DNA of 64,000 bases from contig JAFYRK010000113.1 of the NCBI GenBank assembly GCA_017559545.1, forward strand, positions 1 through 64,000, written 5' to 3'. The stretch is from Bacteroidales bacterium (GTDB lineage: Bacteria > Bacteroidota > Bacteroidia > Bacteroidales > UBA932). Positions within the stretch are counted from its first letter, which is position 1. The number at the start of each line of letters is the position of its first letter. Of the stretch, positions 18,515 through 29,600 are shown piece by piece. The notes beneath the pieces were generated by a model. That model was not told the DNA's origin and did not search any database. It saw nothing but the letters and a program-made list of their open reading frames with translations. The translations under genes were made by a program, and so were the position numbers.

Positions 18515-19912
18515 TCAGTCAGTCTTCAATTTTACGTATTCCTCAATCGGAACAGGTGTGTAAGGCAGACTATTTCCTGCAACTGTAACATTGTCGAACA
18601 CGAAATCTTCGGTATGCATGATGAGATACTCCTTTTCTGCTGTCTTGTCAAAAGACACATTCTTGACAAGGACGTTTCTGATAGGCATTCCCTCAACTCC
18701 GACTGCATAGATTCCACACTGTCCTGACTCGCCTCCCTTGACATTCTGGATAACGAAATTCGAGAATGATGTAGGGTAATTTCCGCCTCGGCCACCATGG
18801 TAATTGTTCTCGAAATGGATAAAGGCAGTACGAACCATATCGATATTGATATTGTTCACCCACACGTTACGGATGAATCCGCCTCTGTCAAGATTTGACT
18901 TGAAATAGATCGCACTGTGGCAATTGCCGATATGGACATCGTACATATAGACATTTTCAACTCCAGCTGCCATCTCGCTACCGATGCAGAGACCGTTACA
19001 TTTTGAAGAAAACTCACAGTTGCGGATCACGATATTTGCCGTCTTCTGACCGATTCTCCAGGCATCCTGGTCACGTCCGGCCTTGATAGCTATGGCATCA
19101 TCACCTGTATTGAACACACAGTCCTCGATAAGCACATTTGTGGTGTATTCAGGATCACAACCGTCATTATTCCTGTTCCAGCTGTCAATAGTGACTCCAC
19201 GTACTGTGACATTATCACAGAACAGCGGATGGATCACCCAATAAGGGCTATCATGAATAGTCACGCCCTCGATAAGCACATTCTTACATCCGAACGGCTC
19301 GATCATATTAGGCGGCATGATTGAACGTGCACCAAAATATCTGTCTCTTACAGGCACAAGGTCGATACCCATCTGACGGAGGGTATCCTGCTGTGCAGAA
19401 CGCTGAGGACGCATGCGTGCAAAGGTTGTCTTTGCGTTTCCGTTAATGATTCCCTTACCAGTGATCGCAATATTGTTGCAATGGTCTGAACGGATAAAGG
19501 AAGCATAGTTGTAAAGTTCTGTACCTTCCCATACTGTAAGTTCTGCAGGAAGATAATCCAGAGGATCAGAGCTGAAGATCAGTTCACATCCTTCAGGAAT
19601 ATAAAGATTTACATTGCTCTTGATGTTGATGCATCCCTTGCAGAAGACCTTTCCCTGCGGGAGGACTACTCTTCCACCGCCATCATCACTACACTTTGTG
19701 ATTGCATCATTGATGGCCTTGCGGCAGTCTGTCACGCTATCTGCGACAGCACCGAAATCTGTTACAGGATAATCTACCTGACGGAATGCAGGTTCCTTGA
19801 TGTTCTTCAGGATCTCATACACTTCAGCAGGGAGTTCCTCTGAGGATCTGCAGCACGAAGCCAGTGCAGAAACGCACAAGAAGGCTGCAATGATTCGTTT
19901 TGTAAACTTCAT
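18515..19912 (-). CDS. Glycoside hydrolase family 28 (polygalacturonase-like) lipoprotein
   Basis: The 465-residue protein has a lipoprotein signal (LCVSALASC, Cys20) and a right-handed beta-helix with GH28 hallmarks: NNDGCDPE (248-255, equivalent to the usual NTD with catalytic Asp250), GDDAIAIKAG (270-279, Asp271-Asp272), and GLCIGSEM (307-314). The family's GHG histidine block is replaced here by CNG (305-307), so the active site is not standard. GH28 enzymes cleave galacturonic-acid linkages in homogalacturonan or rhamnogalacturonan. The residue pattern is closer to exo-acting bacterial forms. It lies between GH105 and an MGH1-like gene in the PUL. Confidence 0.88.
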   Translation of the reverse strand: MKFTKRIIAAFLCVSALASCCRSSEELPAEVYEILKNIKEPAFRQVDYPVTDFGAVADSVTDCRKAINDAITKCSDDGGGRVVLPQGKVFCKGCINIKSNVNLYIPEGCELIFSSDPLDYLPAELTVWEGTELYNYASFIRSDHCNNIAITGKGIINGNAKTTFARMRPQRSAQQDTLRQMGIDLVPVRDRYFGARSIMPPNMIEPFGCKNVLIEGVTIHDSPYWVIHPLFCDNVTVRGVTIDSWNRNNDGCDPEYTTNVLIEDCVFNTGDDAIAIKAGRDQDAWRIGQKTANIVIRNCEFSSKCNGLCIGSEMAAGVENVYMYDVHIGNCHSAIYFKSNLDRGGFIRNVWVNNINIDMVRTAFIHFENNYHGGRGGNYPTSFSNFVIQNVKGGESGQCGIYAVGVEGMPIRNVLVKNVSFDKTAEKEYLIMHTEDFVFDNVTVAGNSLPYTPVPIEEYVKLKTD

Positions 19913-19916
19913 GATA

Positions 19917-21056
19917 TTATTGTTTTAGATTATTTATCTCATTTGCCAGCATCAGGACTGCCCCTATGGCATAGGTTTCACCTGATGACACCTGACTGCG
20001 GGCATAATAGTAGTCTTTCTCACCTATACATGTACCTGCACATATACGTGACAAGGCAAGCTTATCCGTATCAAGGCCGACAAGACAATGCTTTACGATG
20101 CCCTCATATGCATTCCGGGCCGAAATGGAGAATCCGGATGGCAGTATCCCCAGTCTTGCCCCTTTCGCTGCAGCATATCCGAACATGGCGGTACACGAAC
20201 TCTCCAGGAAGTTATCCTTGTCCTTCACATGCAAAGGGAGCTGTCTCCATAATCCGGTCTTCGAATCCTGAAGTCTGGCGAGTGTGGACATCATCTGAAT
20301 GAACATATCCTTTATCTGAGAATAACGTTCATCAGACTGAGGCAGTACGTCAAGGACATCAGCAAGGGACATGGCTATCCAGCCATTTCCTCTGCCCCAG
20401 AACTCATTGTTGCGATGATTCCTGTTGGTATTCCATCCGTACTCACTGCACGCATCTTCAGCAGGAAAACTTGTTTCAGCCCAGCCATGGTACCATAGAC
20501 CCGTTTCCGGATCGCACAGATGCTCAGCATGCGCAAGTATCTGATCTGCAAATTCTTCCACATAAGTCAGATCACCTGTCGCATGGTAGCTTCCTATCAG
20601 GGTCAGACCGATCATGTAGACGGTATCATCCCAGAGCTCCACTGTGCCGGCCCTGTGCGAACATGCACCGTTCGCTGAACGTACGATGGAACGGTACTGC
20701 CAGAGCACCCTCTCAAGTGCTTTATCAGTCTCCATGCTGTTACGTCCAGTCTCCTGCAGGAAGGCAAGTCCCACTGCCGAGGCTACACCGTTAGGATGTA
20801 CTCCATGTGCCTTGGAAGCAAGACGGGTCATGGCCTTATCAACATAATCTGCTACGAGCTCACGCTTCTGAGGCTCAGAACGGGCGATATCAATGAAAGA
20901 CTTGAGCAAAACAGCATCACGCCAGTTCCAGACATATTTTTCTGCAGGGACATAGCGAGTAATGGCTGCATCAAACAGCTGTTCAGACGGTGGACTTTGA
21001 GCCACCATCTGAACGCTGAACAAAGCAAATGCCAATGTAAGTATCGACTTATTCAT
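19917..21056 (-). CDS. GH105 unsaturated rhamnogalacturonyl hydrolase
   Basis: The enzyme removes a 4,5-unsaturated uronic acid from the non-reducing end of oligosaccharides released by polysaccharide lyases. The 379-residue product has a signal peptide (MNKSILTLAFALFSVQMVAQ) and an (alpha/alpha)6 fold with family blocks ELWDDTVYMIG (catalytic Asp near residue 143), WGRGNGWIAMSLADVLD and TGLWRQLP. A longer frame opens at 21086, but the ATG at 21056 gives the signal peptide and overlaps the upstream stop by eight bases, which fits translational coupling. Its presence implies that a lyase makes its substrate; none is recognised in the locus. Confidence 0.88.
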   Translation of the reverse strand: MNKSILTLAFALFSVQMVAQSPPSEQLFDAAITRYVPAEKYVWNWRDAVLLKSFIDIARSEPQKRELVADYVDKAMTRLASKAHGVHPNGVASAVGLAFLQETGRNSMETDKALERVLWQYRSIVRSANGACSHRAGTVELWDDTVYMIGLTLIGSYHATGDLTYVEEFADQILAHAEHLCDPETGLWYHGWAETSFPAEDACSEYGWNTNRNHRNNEFWGRGNGWIAMSLADVLDVLPQSDERYSQIKDMFIQMMSTLARLQDSKTGLWRQLPLHVKDKDNFLESSCTAMFGYAAAKGARLGILPSGFSISARNAYEGIVKHCLVGLDTDKLALSRICAGTCIGEKDYYYARSQVSSGETYAIGAVLMLANEINNLKQ

Positions 21057-22911
21057 CCGGATAACATGCAAATCTGAAACCGACATACTTACTTATTTCA
21101 ATACCACTTGACACCGTAGCCTCTCCTGCCTTGTATGCATCACGGCTACAATTCTGGAATGTTTGAGTTGCACCTCTCTGGGCACGTCCGCCTCTTACAG
21201 TCACCTGATTGTTATTGTTTGAGACAGGATCCCTGTAGTTTGCTTGATAATCTCCATACCATGACGAGGTCATCTCAGCTGCATTGCCGGACATATCATA
21301 TATACCCAACTGGTTAGGCAATTTCGTTCCGACACGCTGCACATGAGTTATAGTCGTATCTACCGAGCACACAGCAACATCAGTAAGATTATCACTTCCG
21401 CTATATCGATACATCGGTACATCTGCATCATCTGAGTAGACATTTCCTCGGGCAGCAATCTCCCACTGTGCTTCATTAGGAAGGAATCCTCCAAAATACT
21501 CACAGAAAGTCATTGCTCCATACCAGCTTACACCCACTACCGGACAATCCAGATATTGTTCATCGACAATCCATCTGCCACCTGCGTCCTGAATGATATC
21601 CGTATATCCGTCAAAGAGCATATCCTTGCCCTGCCATGTTCCCTCTTTCACAATACGGCTTCCATATATGTTGAGGAATTCACAGAACCATTTGTTGGTC
21701 ACCTCATATTTGGCAATACAATATGGTTTAAGACCCGTCGCTTTTGATGGGGCAGGTGCAGAAGTATTCTTCCTGACAACAGCATTCGTATTTTTTGAGG
21801 CAGCATCATCATTGGCCTGAGTATACTTTGCATATTGAGACGGGTTATCCTTATCACCAAGCCATCCGATCCACACCTCTGCTGCAGGTTCAATCTTCAC
21901 CATTCCTCCCTCACAATCATATGTATTCACACGAATTTTCTTAACCTCGCTATAACTTGTTCCGATCACATCAGCCTCGGTATATGCCCTGACATAATAT
22001 ACCTGACCCGGCTTCACGTCTTCAAACGACATTTGGAAACCATCTGTCAGCTCCACGAACTTATCATTCTTCACGGTTGGAAGAGGATTAGATGTCGACC
22101 AGCAGAATCCATATGACTTGATCTGGGCATCCTGATCATCAACCACAGATGTGCTGATCTTAAGAGAAGAGTAAGTGTTCTCCAAGACCTCAATCTCAGC
22201 AAATGTCATCGGCTTTATATCAAGAGTGGTAAATGTAGTCTCCTCTGAATAACCGGCACCATTTTCGGTCATTGCATAAGCTCTGACACGATAAGCCTGT
22301 CCTATACCGAGAGAAGATACAACAGCTGAAAAACTGTCTCCCTCAACCCTTCCTGTTATGGACATTACTCCATCAGCTCCGATTTCAAGCACCGTCGCCA
22401 TGTCAGAAGTGTAGACAAAGCCTAGTCCTGTCACACCAAAATCACCGGCATCGACCAGAGTCGCATTGAATGTGGCTTCAGTCGAATAGATATCAGTGAC
22501 ATCACCGATTTCAACAGTCGGCAGCTGAAAATCTGTAGTGGAGAAGGCCATATCCTGACCATATATGATAGTTCCATCCTTCATGACTGCAAAGGCCTTC
22601 ATGTTGTATTCAGTCATCGGCTTAAGTTCATACGTCCTGATAGCGAACTCACCCTCACCAGCATCCGTAGAGACGCATGGACTATCCTTGAACGAAAAAA
22701 CTTCGGATGTAGAGAAACACACACCACGACAGAGCATATCAGCAGTTCCACCTGTTGTCGAGCCACGCAGGACAGCGGAAGAACTTGCAACTCTCTCCAC
22801 AGGCAAGGTCTCCACCTTCGGCAGTCCGCCATTCAATTCTTCACCGTTCTGACAAGACATTGCCAGAAGCCCGATAAAAGAAAATATCATCAATAATCTT
22901 TTCATATCCAT
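21049..22911 (-). CDS. SUMF1-fold lipoprotein with fibronectin-like repeats
   Basis: The 620-residue protein has a lipoprotein signal (FIGLLAMSC). Three or four fibronectin-III-like modules follow (residues about 30-330, each with a YxVRAYAxxENGxGYSEExxFTT type ending). The C-terminal domain is related to sulfatase-modifying factor 1 (GLKPYCIAKYEVTNKWFCEF, CPVVGVSWYGAMTFCEYFGG, LPNEAQWEIAARG, MSGNAAEMTSSWYGDY, GFRFAC). True formylglycine-generating enzymes carry a Cys pair near GGSWxCxxxxCRxxxR. Here the region reads RGGRAQRGATQTFQNCSRD, so only one Cys remains. There is no sulfatase in the locus. A surface glycan-binding role is more likely than sulfatase activation. The start overlaps the upstream stop by one base. 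Confidence 0.8.
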   Translation of the reverse strand: MDMKRLLMIFSFIGLLAMSCQNGEELNGGLPKVETLPVERVASSSAVLRGSTTGGTADMLCRGVCFSTSEVFSFKDSPCVSTDAGEGEFAIRTYELKPMTEYNMKAFAVMKDGTIIYGQDMAFSTTDFQLPTVEIGDVTDIYSTEATFNATLVDAGDFGVTGLGFVYTSDMATVLEIGADGVMSITGRVEGDSFSAVVSSLGIGQAYRVRAYAMTENGAGYSEETTFTTLDIKPMTFAEIEVLENTYSSLKISTSVVDDQDAQIKSYGFCWSTSNPLPTVKNDKFVELTDGFQMSFEDVKPGQVYYVRAYTEADVIGTSYSEVKKIRVNTYDCEGGMVKIEPAAEVWIGWLGDKDNPSQYAKYTQANDDAASKNTNAVVRKNTSAPAPSKATGLKPYCIAKYEVTNKWFCEFLNIYGSRIVKEGTWQGKDMLFDGYTDIIQDAGGRWIVDEQYLDCPVVGVSWYGAMTFCEYFGGFLPNEAQWEIAARGNVYSDDADVPMYRYSGSDNLTDVAVCSVDTTITHVQRVGTKLPNQLGIYDMSGNAAEMTSSWYGDYQANYRDPVSNNNNQVTVRGGRAQRGATQTFQNCSRDAYKAGEATVSSGIEISKYVGFRFACYPDE

Positions 22912-24917
22912 CAGTTATTTGTCTGGCCCATAATGCCATGTCCCACATCCTGACCATTTATAGAGAAATAAGCCTGATTTCGATCCGAGAAGTCGATACT
23001 GCTTCCGTATGCTTCCTTAAGATCAAAATTCCAATATGCCTCTTTCGTATATTCAGGTTCTGTATCTGAGAAAATCCACCTGTTATAGTGTTTCTCTTTT
23101 TCAAAATTACCTTTTATACCTAGCTTTAGTCCCTCTGGAGTAGTGACATAACATTCCAATTCATCGCCCTCAGTATAGACTTTCTGCTGTGGCACAGACA
23201 CCTCAGCCTCCATGATCTTCTTTCTCAGTTCAGCAAATTTCTCATCTGTATCTATATCCTTGTCCACGCGCCACCACATTACTATGCCACCAAGATGCTC
23301 AGGAAGCGGCCTTGATTCAGCTAAAGTTGTAGTAAGACGCAGAGCTGTACCATACACATAATTCGAATTTGTAGCATCATACGTCAGTACCGGTGTCTTG
23401 GCCTTTCCATCTGTACCAAAAGTAAACAGATAACGGACAGAGAATACAATATCCTCAATCCTCGAGAAATATGTCAGACCACTGGCAAGCTGCAGTGATT
23501 TTGCATTGCCACTCATGGCGAACCAGTCTTCGATCTGCTCATTTCCTACCCACATTTCATCCACATAGCTGCCTGGTACGATAATATGCGACTTAAGATT
23601 TTCTGCTGCAGGTGGATTATCACGACCATTACCAGCTTGAAGAACAACAACTTCATTATCATGCTGTGAACGGGCATATGCATCTCTGAAGCAGGTCCAT
23701 ACATGAGTACCATAGTTGATTCTTCCGAACGGGTCGTTCCTGCCCTCCATATAGTGGGCGAAATTGATTATCGAACGATGGACATCGCCAGCAACCACTA
23801 CACTCAAGGACTTTTCCGTACCATTACCGGTATAGTGACTTCCACTGCTGATAGAGAACTTCCTGTCGATATAGTTCATGGCATTCTGAGTCCAGAACTC
23901 CTTTCCGGAAGCATCTGTACCCTTATCAGGACCAAAGGTATATGCTACAAGACGTGGATATGTATCATTGATGGTACGATCCTGAGCTGAAGGAGTCCAG
24001 ACCGCCAGCTGATTGTACCAATACATGTTGTAGCCGTAGATGAGTCCTCCGGCAAGCTGATCAATCTTACCACCGCTGCTACCGCGATAATAGCATCTTG
24101 ACATTACTCCGCTTGGTGACTTGGCAGGAGTGAAATAGTTGGCAAAGATCATTGCAGAGATGTAGTTCTTACATTTTTCTGCCATTGCTCTTGCCTCCTC
24201 ATTCTTGGTGTATTTCGCAAGATATCCCAGACATTCGGCCTGAACACCTGTGTATGTAGGGCTATTGTGCTCATGTATTCCGTAGTCGCATACAGAATCG
24301 TAGAATCTCTTCATCATGTCATAGCCCTTCTGAGCTATCTGTGCCGGAGTAAGCTTCAGGTCTGCGCCCCATGTACGGTCAGCACTGAGGTACTCTCCGA
24401 AACTGATCATGTTCCATACTCTCATAATGTAGATATTAGAGTATGTCACAGATACATTATCATGATTCCAGGATGCGAAGATTGCCTTATCTACAAATTC
24501 ATCAAAAAGGGCCTTGTTCTCCGGAGTCCAGTCCGGGTAATACTCGATAAGAGCAGGTCCTGCGAGTTCAAGGGCAAACTCAATGTTATTTTTATCAGAG
24601 TAATCTCCTCCTACATATCTTGGAACCTCACCCATGGATACACCTTCCTTGACCTGCTGATCAAGGAACCTCTGCAAGGCCACACCGATATATTTCTGGT
24701 CCCATCCGAGTTCACATGCTTCCAGAATAAATTCAAAGTATCTCGCAGTGTCAAAACCTGTATCGCTGGCATTGACCTGCACCCACAGATTGTCAAGAGC
24801 TGGGTTGATATTAAAACCCGGCTCACCATTTCCTGTCGGCAACACCACGGGTTTCTCCTGACAGCCTATCACGAGACTGATCAAGAGCATCATAACTATA
24901 TTCATTAATCTCTTCAT
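22911..24917 (-). CDS. Unrecognised toroid-like lipoprotein enzyme, candidate lyase (paralogue A)
   Basis: I do not recognise this 668-residue protein as a characterised family. It has a lipoprotein signal (LLISLVIGC, Cys19). An N-terminal half of alpha-helical hairpins includes FALELAGPALIEYYPDW and HEHNSPTYTGV (residues 215-225). Then come GSSGGKIDQLAGG, HYTGNGTEKSL and HYMEGRNDPFG, and a beta-rich C-terminal half (EDIVFSVRYLFTF, IVMWWRVDKD). Toroid plus beta-sandwich with invariant His/Asn/Tyr blocks is a layout shared by several polysaccharide lyases, including heparinase-like ones. It follows susD by 14 bases in a PUL that needs a lyase for GH105. A second copy is at 34622-36664. Lyase function is inference. 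Confidence 0.6.
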   Translation of the reverse strand: MKRLMNIVMMLLISLVIGCQEKPVVLPTGNGEPGFNINPALDNLWVQVNASDTGFDTARYFEFILEACELGWDQKYIGVALQRFLDQQVKEGVSMGEVPRYVGGDYSDKNNIEFALELAGPALIEYYPDWTPENKALFDEFVDKAIFASWNHDNVSVTYSNIYIMRVWNMISFGEYLSADRTWGADLKLTPAQIAQKGYDMMKRFYDSVCDYGIHEHNSPTYTGVQAECLGYLAKYTKNEEARAMAEKCKNYISAMIFANYFTPAKSPSGVMSRCYYRGSSGGKIDQLAGGLIYGYNMYWYNQLAVWTPSAQDRTINDTYPRLVAYTFGPDKGTDASGKEFWTQNAMNYIDRKFSISSGSHYTGNGTEKSLSVVVAGDVHRSIINFAHYMEGRNDPFGRINYGTHVWTCFRDAYARSQHDNEVVVLQAGNGRDNPPAAENLKSHIIVPGSYVDEMWVGNEQIEDWFAMSGNAKSLQLASGLTYFSRIEDIVFSVRYLFTFGTDGKAKTPVLTYDATNSNYVYGTALRLTTTLAESRPLPEHLGGIVMWWRVDKDIDTDEKFAELRKKIMEAEVSVPQQKVYTEGDELECYVTTPEGLKLGIKGNFEKEKHYNRWIFSDTEPEYTKEAYWNFDLKEAYGSSIDFSDRNQAYFSINGQDVGHGIMGQTNN

Positions 24918-24931
24918 AATACATCTGGACT

Positions 24932-26623
24932 TTAGTTACCCCATCCCTCACTCTGCACAAGTGCAGGATTCACATCAATCTCTGACTGTGGAATGGCATA
25001 TCTCCAATTCCTCTTTGTAAAATTCCTTGTAGACACCTGAGTCAAAGCCAATGCTACTCCATCAAAGCCTGAAATGGTCTGGTTAGTCATTTTCTCATAG
25101 TCAAATCCTATGTCGTTATGTGCATACCATCTCTGCCAGTCAGGGTAAAGGTGACCTTCACCTGCAAGTTCATACAATCTTTCATTACGGATCAGCTGTC
25201 TGACTGAAGCCTGATCGCCATTACGGTTCACCTTCGGCATCTTAGCTCTTGAACGTACCTTGTCCAGAGCATCAAACACCTCAGTCGAAGGACCGGAACT
25301 TTCATTTACAGCCTCCGCATAGAGAAGAAGGACATCAGCCCAACGGATAACCGGGATATCGATACCTGAATGACGGCGGATCGTTGTCTCATTGCCTTCA
25401 TTGCAGAACTTTCTCCAGCAATAGTTTGTATTGGAGCTATGATTGGAACGCAGACACTGATAAGGTGATGTCTTGGAATCATAAGGAGCTCTATACTCGT
25501 ATGTAATATTATCCTTGCCTATAAAAAGCCCATAAGGTCGGATGATGGAGGCGTCAAGACGTGGATCTCTCTTCTTGAAGAACTCATTCACTGCATCTCG
25601 ATTGCTCCAGTCAGGATATGTTCCATCAAAGGCAGTTCCGTCAGCCATCAGATATGCATCCACCAGTTCCTTTGTCGGAATCGATGTGTTCGTTCCGGAA
25701 CAGTTTGCAGACCTAGGAGAATAAAGAAGGTCCAGACGGCTTCCATTTCCCTGTGTCGCGATACAGTCTATTACAAATACACTCTCATCATTATCTTCGC
25801 CCTTCAGCTTGAACAGCTGGGCATAATCGCTGTACAGTACGTATGGTTCTGCTGCTTCAGCATTCTCCTCGATCAGCTGTCCGAACACCTCTGCAGCCTT
25901 TGCATAGTTCTCGGCATAAAGATATACCTTACCCAACAATGCCAAAGCTGCACTGCGGCTTGCACGACCTTTCTGATATGCTCTGAACTGCAGTCTTTCA
26001 ATCGCTATGTTCAGGTCATCGATCATGACCTTCCTGACATCGGCCGGGGTGGCACGAGGCCTGTAGGCCTTGTCAAAATCAGGCATTTCAGTGTAAAGAG
26101 GAACACCCGGGTCATTCTTCTTGTGACCGCTGAAGAATGTCAGCAGGTCGAAGTAATATAACGCCCTGAGGAAATGTGCCTCTCCCAGATAATTATTGTA
26201 GATCTCCGGGCGAAGGATGCTTTCCATCCTGGTCACATTCTCGATGGCCAGATTGGCATATTGTACTCCTGTGTAGTCTGCCTTCCATTTGTTAGAGAAG
26301 ACTCCATAGGATGTAGTTGCAGAATTGTTGCAGAAATAGCGGCATCCGGTATCGTCAAAACCGGTTCCCCATACGAATGCATAGATCGTATATGAATCTG
26401 TCAGGGCATTGCTGGATATACAGCCGGCAGGACTTGCCGGGTCAGAGCCGATCGCAAAAGACTTTATCGGTGAGTATGCCGCAGCCATACCGAGGTCGGC
26501 ATGCTCTGCAGTCGTCCACATTTCCAGCGAACCGATTCCATCCTCTGGCTTGGTATTCAACAGATCCGCACATGAGGACAGCCCCAAAGTAATAAATGCT
26601 ATTATATAATATATTCTTTTCAT
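24932..26623 (-). CDS. RagB/SusD-family glycan-binding lipoprotein
   Basis: The 563-residue protein has a lipoprotein signal (FITLGLSSC, Cys17) followed by the SusD-type start (ADLLNTKPEDG, then SLEMWTTAEHADLGMAAAY). Later it has ARFLRALYYFDL-like GEAHFLRALYYFDLLTFF, helical TPR-like segments, and the RNERLYELAGEGHLYPDWQRW motif typical of the family's C-terminal half. SusD proteins sit on the cell surface as a lid over the SusC channel and capture oligosaccharides. It starts 10 bases after susC, as expected for the pair. Confidence 0.94.
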   Translation of the reverse strand: MKRIYYIIAFITLGLSSCADLLNTKPEDGIGSLEMWTTAEHADLGMAAAYSPIKSFAIGSDPASPAGCISSNALTDSYTIYAFVWGTGFDDTGCRYFCNNSATTSYGVFSNKWKADYTGVQYANLAIENVTRMESILRPEIYNNYLGEAHFLRALYYFDLLTFFSGHKKNDPGVPLYTEMPDFDKAYRPRATPADVRKVMIDDLNIAIERLQFRAYQKGRASRSAALALLGKVYLYAENYAKAAEVFGQLIEENAEAAEPYVLYSDYAQLFKLKGEDNDESVFVIDCIATQGNGSRLDLLYSPRSANCSGTNTSIPTKELVDAYLMADGTAFDGTYPDWSNRDAVNEFFKKRDPRLDASIIRPYGLFIGKDNITYEYRAPYDSKTSPYQCLRSNHSSNTNYCWRKFCNEGNETTIRRHSGIDIPVIRWADVLLLYAEAVNESSGPSTEVFDALDKVRSRAKMPKVNRNGDQASVRQLIRNERLYELAGEGHLYPDWQRWYAHNDIGFDYEKMTNQTISGFDGVALALTQVSTRNFTKRNWRYAIPQSEIDVNPALVQSEGWGN

Positions 26624-26633
26624 ACCGGAATCG

Positions 26634-29600
26634 TTAGAAAGTTACACTCAGACCAAAAATGAATCTGGCAACATTAGGGTAATTGCTTGATGAACCGGTT
26701 TCCGGATCAAGTCCCTCAAATCTGGTAAAAGTGTGCAGATTCTCACCTGTAAAATATATCCTGGCTCTGGAAACAAAAGGATCCATCCATTTTGTAGGGA
26801 AAGTATATCCTACTGAGACGTTCCTCAGTTTCAGATACGATGCATCCTGAAGCCAGAAATCATTAGCCACTGTATTTCTACCTCCGTCATTGGTAGTGAT
26901 GGCTGGTATCTTGCTGTCCTGATTGGTTGGAGACCAGGCATTCAGGAACTTCCTGTTGATCACCGAACCGTTCTTGAGCACATTGGTATACCATGTACTG
27001 TTGAGATACTGACTTATACCTGCCACGCCACTGAACATCATCGAGAAATCAATACCCTTCCATGCAGCAGAAAGTGTCAGACCGAAGAAATGGCTTGGAT
27101 AGCTATGTCCCTTGATGACTCTGTCATTATCATCAATGATCTTATATCCGACTTCTCCTTTCTTCTGCTGGTCCTTATAGATGAAATCTCCCGGCTGAGG
27201 TGTTGAAGGATAGAAGATGTAACCGTCTGTAAGCATTCTGTCAATCTTTTCCTGAGTCGCTATGCACTCCACTTCCCTTACATAATAGTCATAGATGCCA
27301 TAGCCTTCAAGAAGTATCCTCTGACCGCTGTAGGTAGCCACATTACCCTGATATTTGAGCACCTTGTTCCTTACAAAGGAATAGTTTGCAGAAATTCCAT
27401 ATGTGAAGTCTTTTCCTATACCTCCCTTCCATGAGACTTCGGTTTCAAGTCCCCTGTTACGGACGATTCCGGCATTCATATAAGGAGCATCAAGATAACC
27501 GAATACACCAGGTACAGATGCCCTGATGAGGATATCATCTGTTATTTTGTTGTAGACATCAAAAGTCCAGTTGAGCTGACCTTTGAATGCACTCAGGTCG
27601 ATTCCGATATCTGTCATGGTGGTTGTCTCCCAAGTCAGGTCGTCGTTGACGATCGCAGAGATACCTGCACCCGGCACTGCTGTTCCACCGAAGACATAAT
27701 TGCGTCTTTCATAAAGAAGCTGGGTCGCATAATCACCTACTGCATTATTTCCAAGCTTACCCCATGATGCTCTCAGCTTCAGGTTGTCAATCTTTGATAC
27801 ATTGAACCACTGTTCCTCAGAGATACGCCATGCAGCTGAGAATGAAGGGAAGAAGCCCCATCTGTGTCCTGGAGCAAAGCGTGATGATCCGTCAGCACGA
27901 AGATTGGCCTCGAAGATATATCTGCTCTTGTAGTCGTAATTTATACGTCCGAAGAATGACCGTACAGCGTTGTCTGTACTGTTTCCCTTCATGGAAGACG
28001 GAGTCGCTGCAGCATCAAATGTCGGAGTCGATGAGCTCAGCACATCCTGAGCCATAGCATATGACCAATGATATCTCCTGTACTCCTGATTATAACCGGC
28101 TGTGAGAGAGAGATTATGCTCTTCAATCTTCGGAAGTACATCCCATGTCAGATATGAATCCACCACCAGGGTATAGTCAAGGTCATTCTGTTCTGTGAGC
28201 TGATTGGATGTCGTACCTATATTTGTCAGCTGCACCCTGTTCTTGAGATCCCAGAGATAATTATCCGGGTAGTTCATCTGCTTGAGATTGTAGAAATTGG
28301 CGTTGGCTGCAAAACTGTTATGCCATACAAGAGACGGCAATATAGTAATATCTGCCCCTAACTTTCCTGTGAGTTTATAGTTTGACTGTACTCTGTCATA
28401 ACCGGAAATTGTAGCATATATATTTCCTGCCTGGTTATTTCCTCCCGGAGCCCATTCGCCACCATGCAATCCGTCAGAGCTGATCGGAAGGGTTCCCGGA
28501 GAAGAGTTACCGAGGCCTGACATGATGTTGGATACATCCAGGGCATCCTTCCTGCCATAGTAGCCGCTGATATTTGCATTCAGCCTCAACCACTTTGTCA
28601 CATCAGCTGAAATGTTTGAACGGAGTGAATATCTCTGATATCCTGTCCCTTTCATCGTACCATTGTTCTGAAGATAGCCCAGGGATACCATATAGTTTAT
28701 ATCCTTGTTGCCACCAGAGAACTGAAGATTGTGATCTGTCTGGAAAGATGGCTTGAATATCTGGTCAAACCAGTCGGTATTACAGTATATTTCGTTCTTA
28801 CCCTGGTTCTCGGTCCACTCCCTGATAATCGCTTTGCCGAAAGGCATCACTGAACCGGCATTGGCTGAAGCCTGATTGATGGTATTCATATAGACGACAT
28901 AGTCGCTTACAACGTCTATCGGCATAGCGACCTGTGACCAACCGGCCTTTCCGTTATATGTCACCTTGGACTGTCCCTCCTTACCTGCCTTGGTGGTAAT
29001 GAGGATGACTCCGTTTGCTGCTCTCGATCCATAGATAGCAGATGAGGCTGCATCCTTGAGGACTGACATCGTAGCGACATCATTTGGATTGACATCACTC
29101 ATCTGTCCCACGACTCCGTCTATGACCACAAGCGGCGAAGAACTGTTAAGGGTTCCCAATCCTCGGATGGTCACAGAAGCCTCGTCAGCACCGGGCTCAC
29201 CTGACGACTGCTGTGCAAGCATACCTGCCGCCACACCCTGAAGGCTGGACGAAAGGTTGGTCACAGCACGCACTTCACCGGTTTCTTCAAGATTTACAGC
29301 TGACACAGCTCCTGAGAGATTCACCTTTTTCTGTGTACCATATCCGACTACAACCGTAGCCTCCAGGAACTCAGTATCCGGAACAAGACTTGCATTGATC
29401 ACTGTCTTGTCGGCCACTGTCATCTCTATGGTCTTATAGCCGATAAAAGAAATGACCAGCACATCCGACGGTAATGCACGCAGATTGTATGCTCCGTCAA
29501 AATCAGTGATAGCACCCTCTCCCTGTTTTCCCTTAATCAGGACACTTGCACCGATGAGAGGCTCTCCAGCCTCATCCTTGATGATACCTTTAATGTCTAC

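Noticed and set aside
21049..22911. Sulfatase-activating enzyme
   Set aside because: The fold fits SUMF1, but one of the two catalytic cysteines is missing and no sulfatase is present, so formylglycine formation is not claimed.
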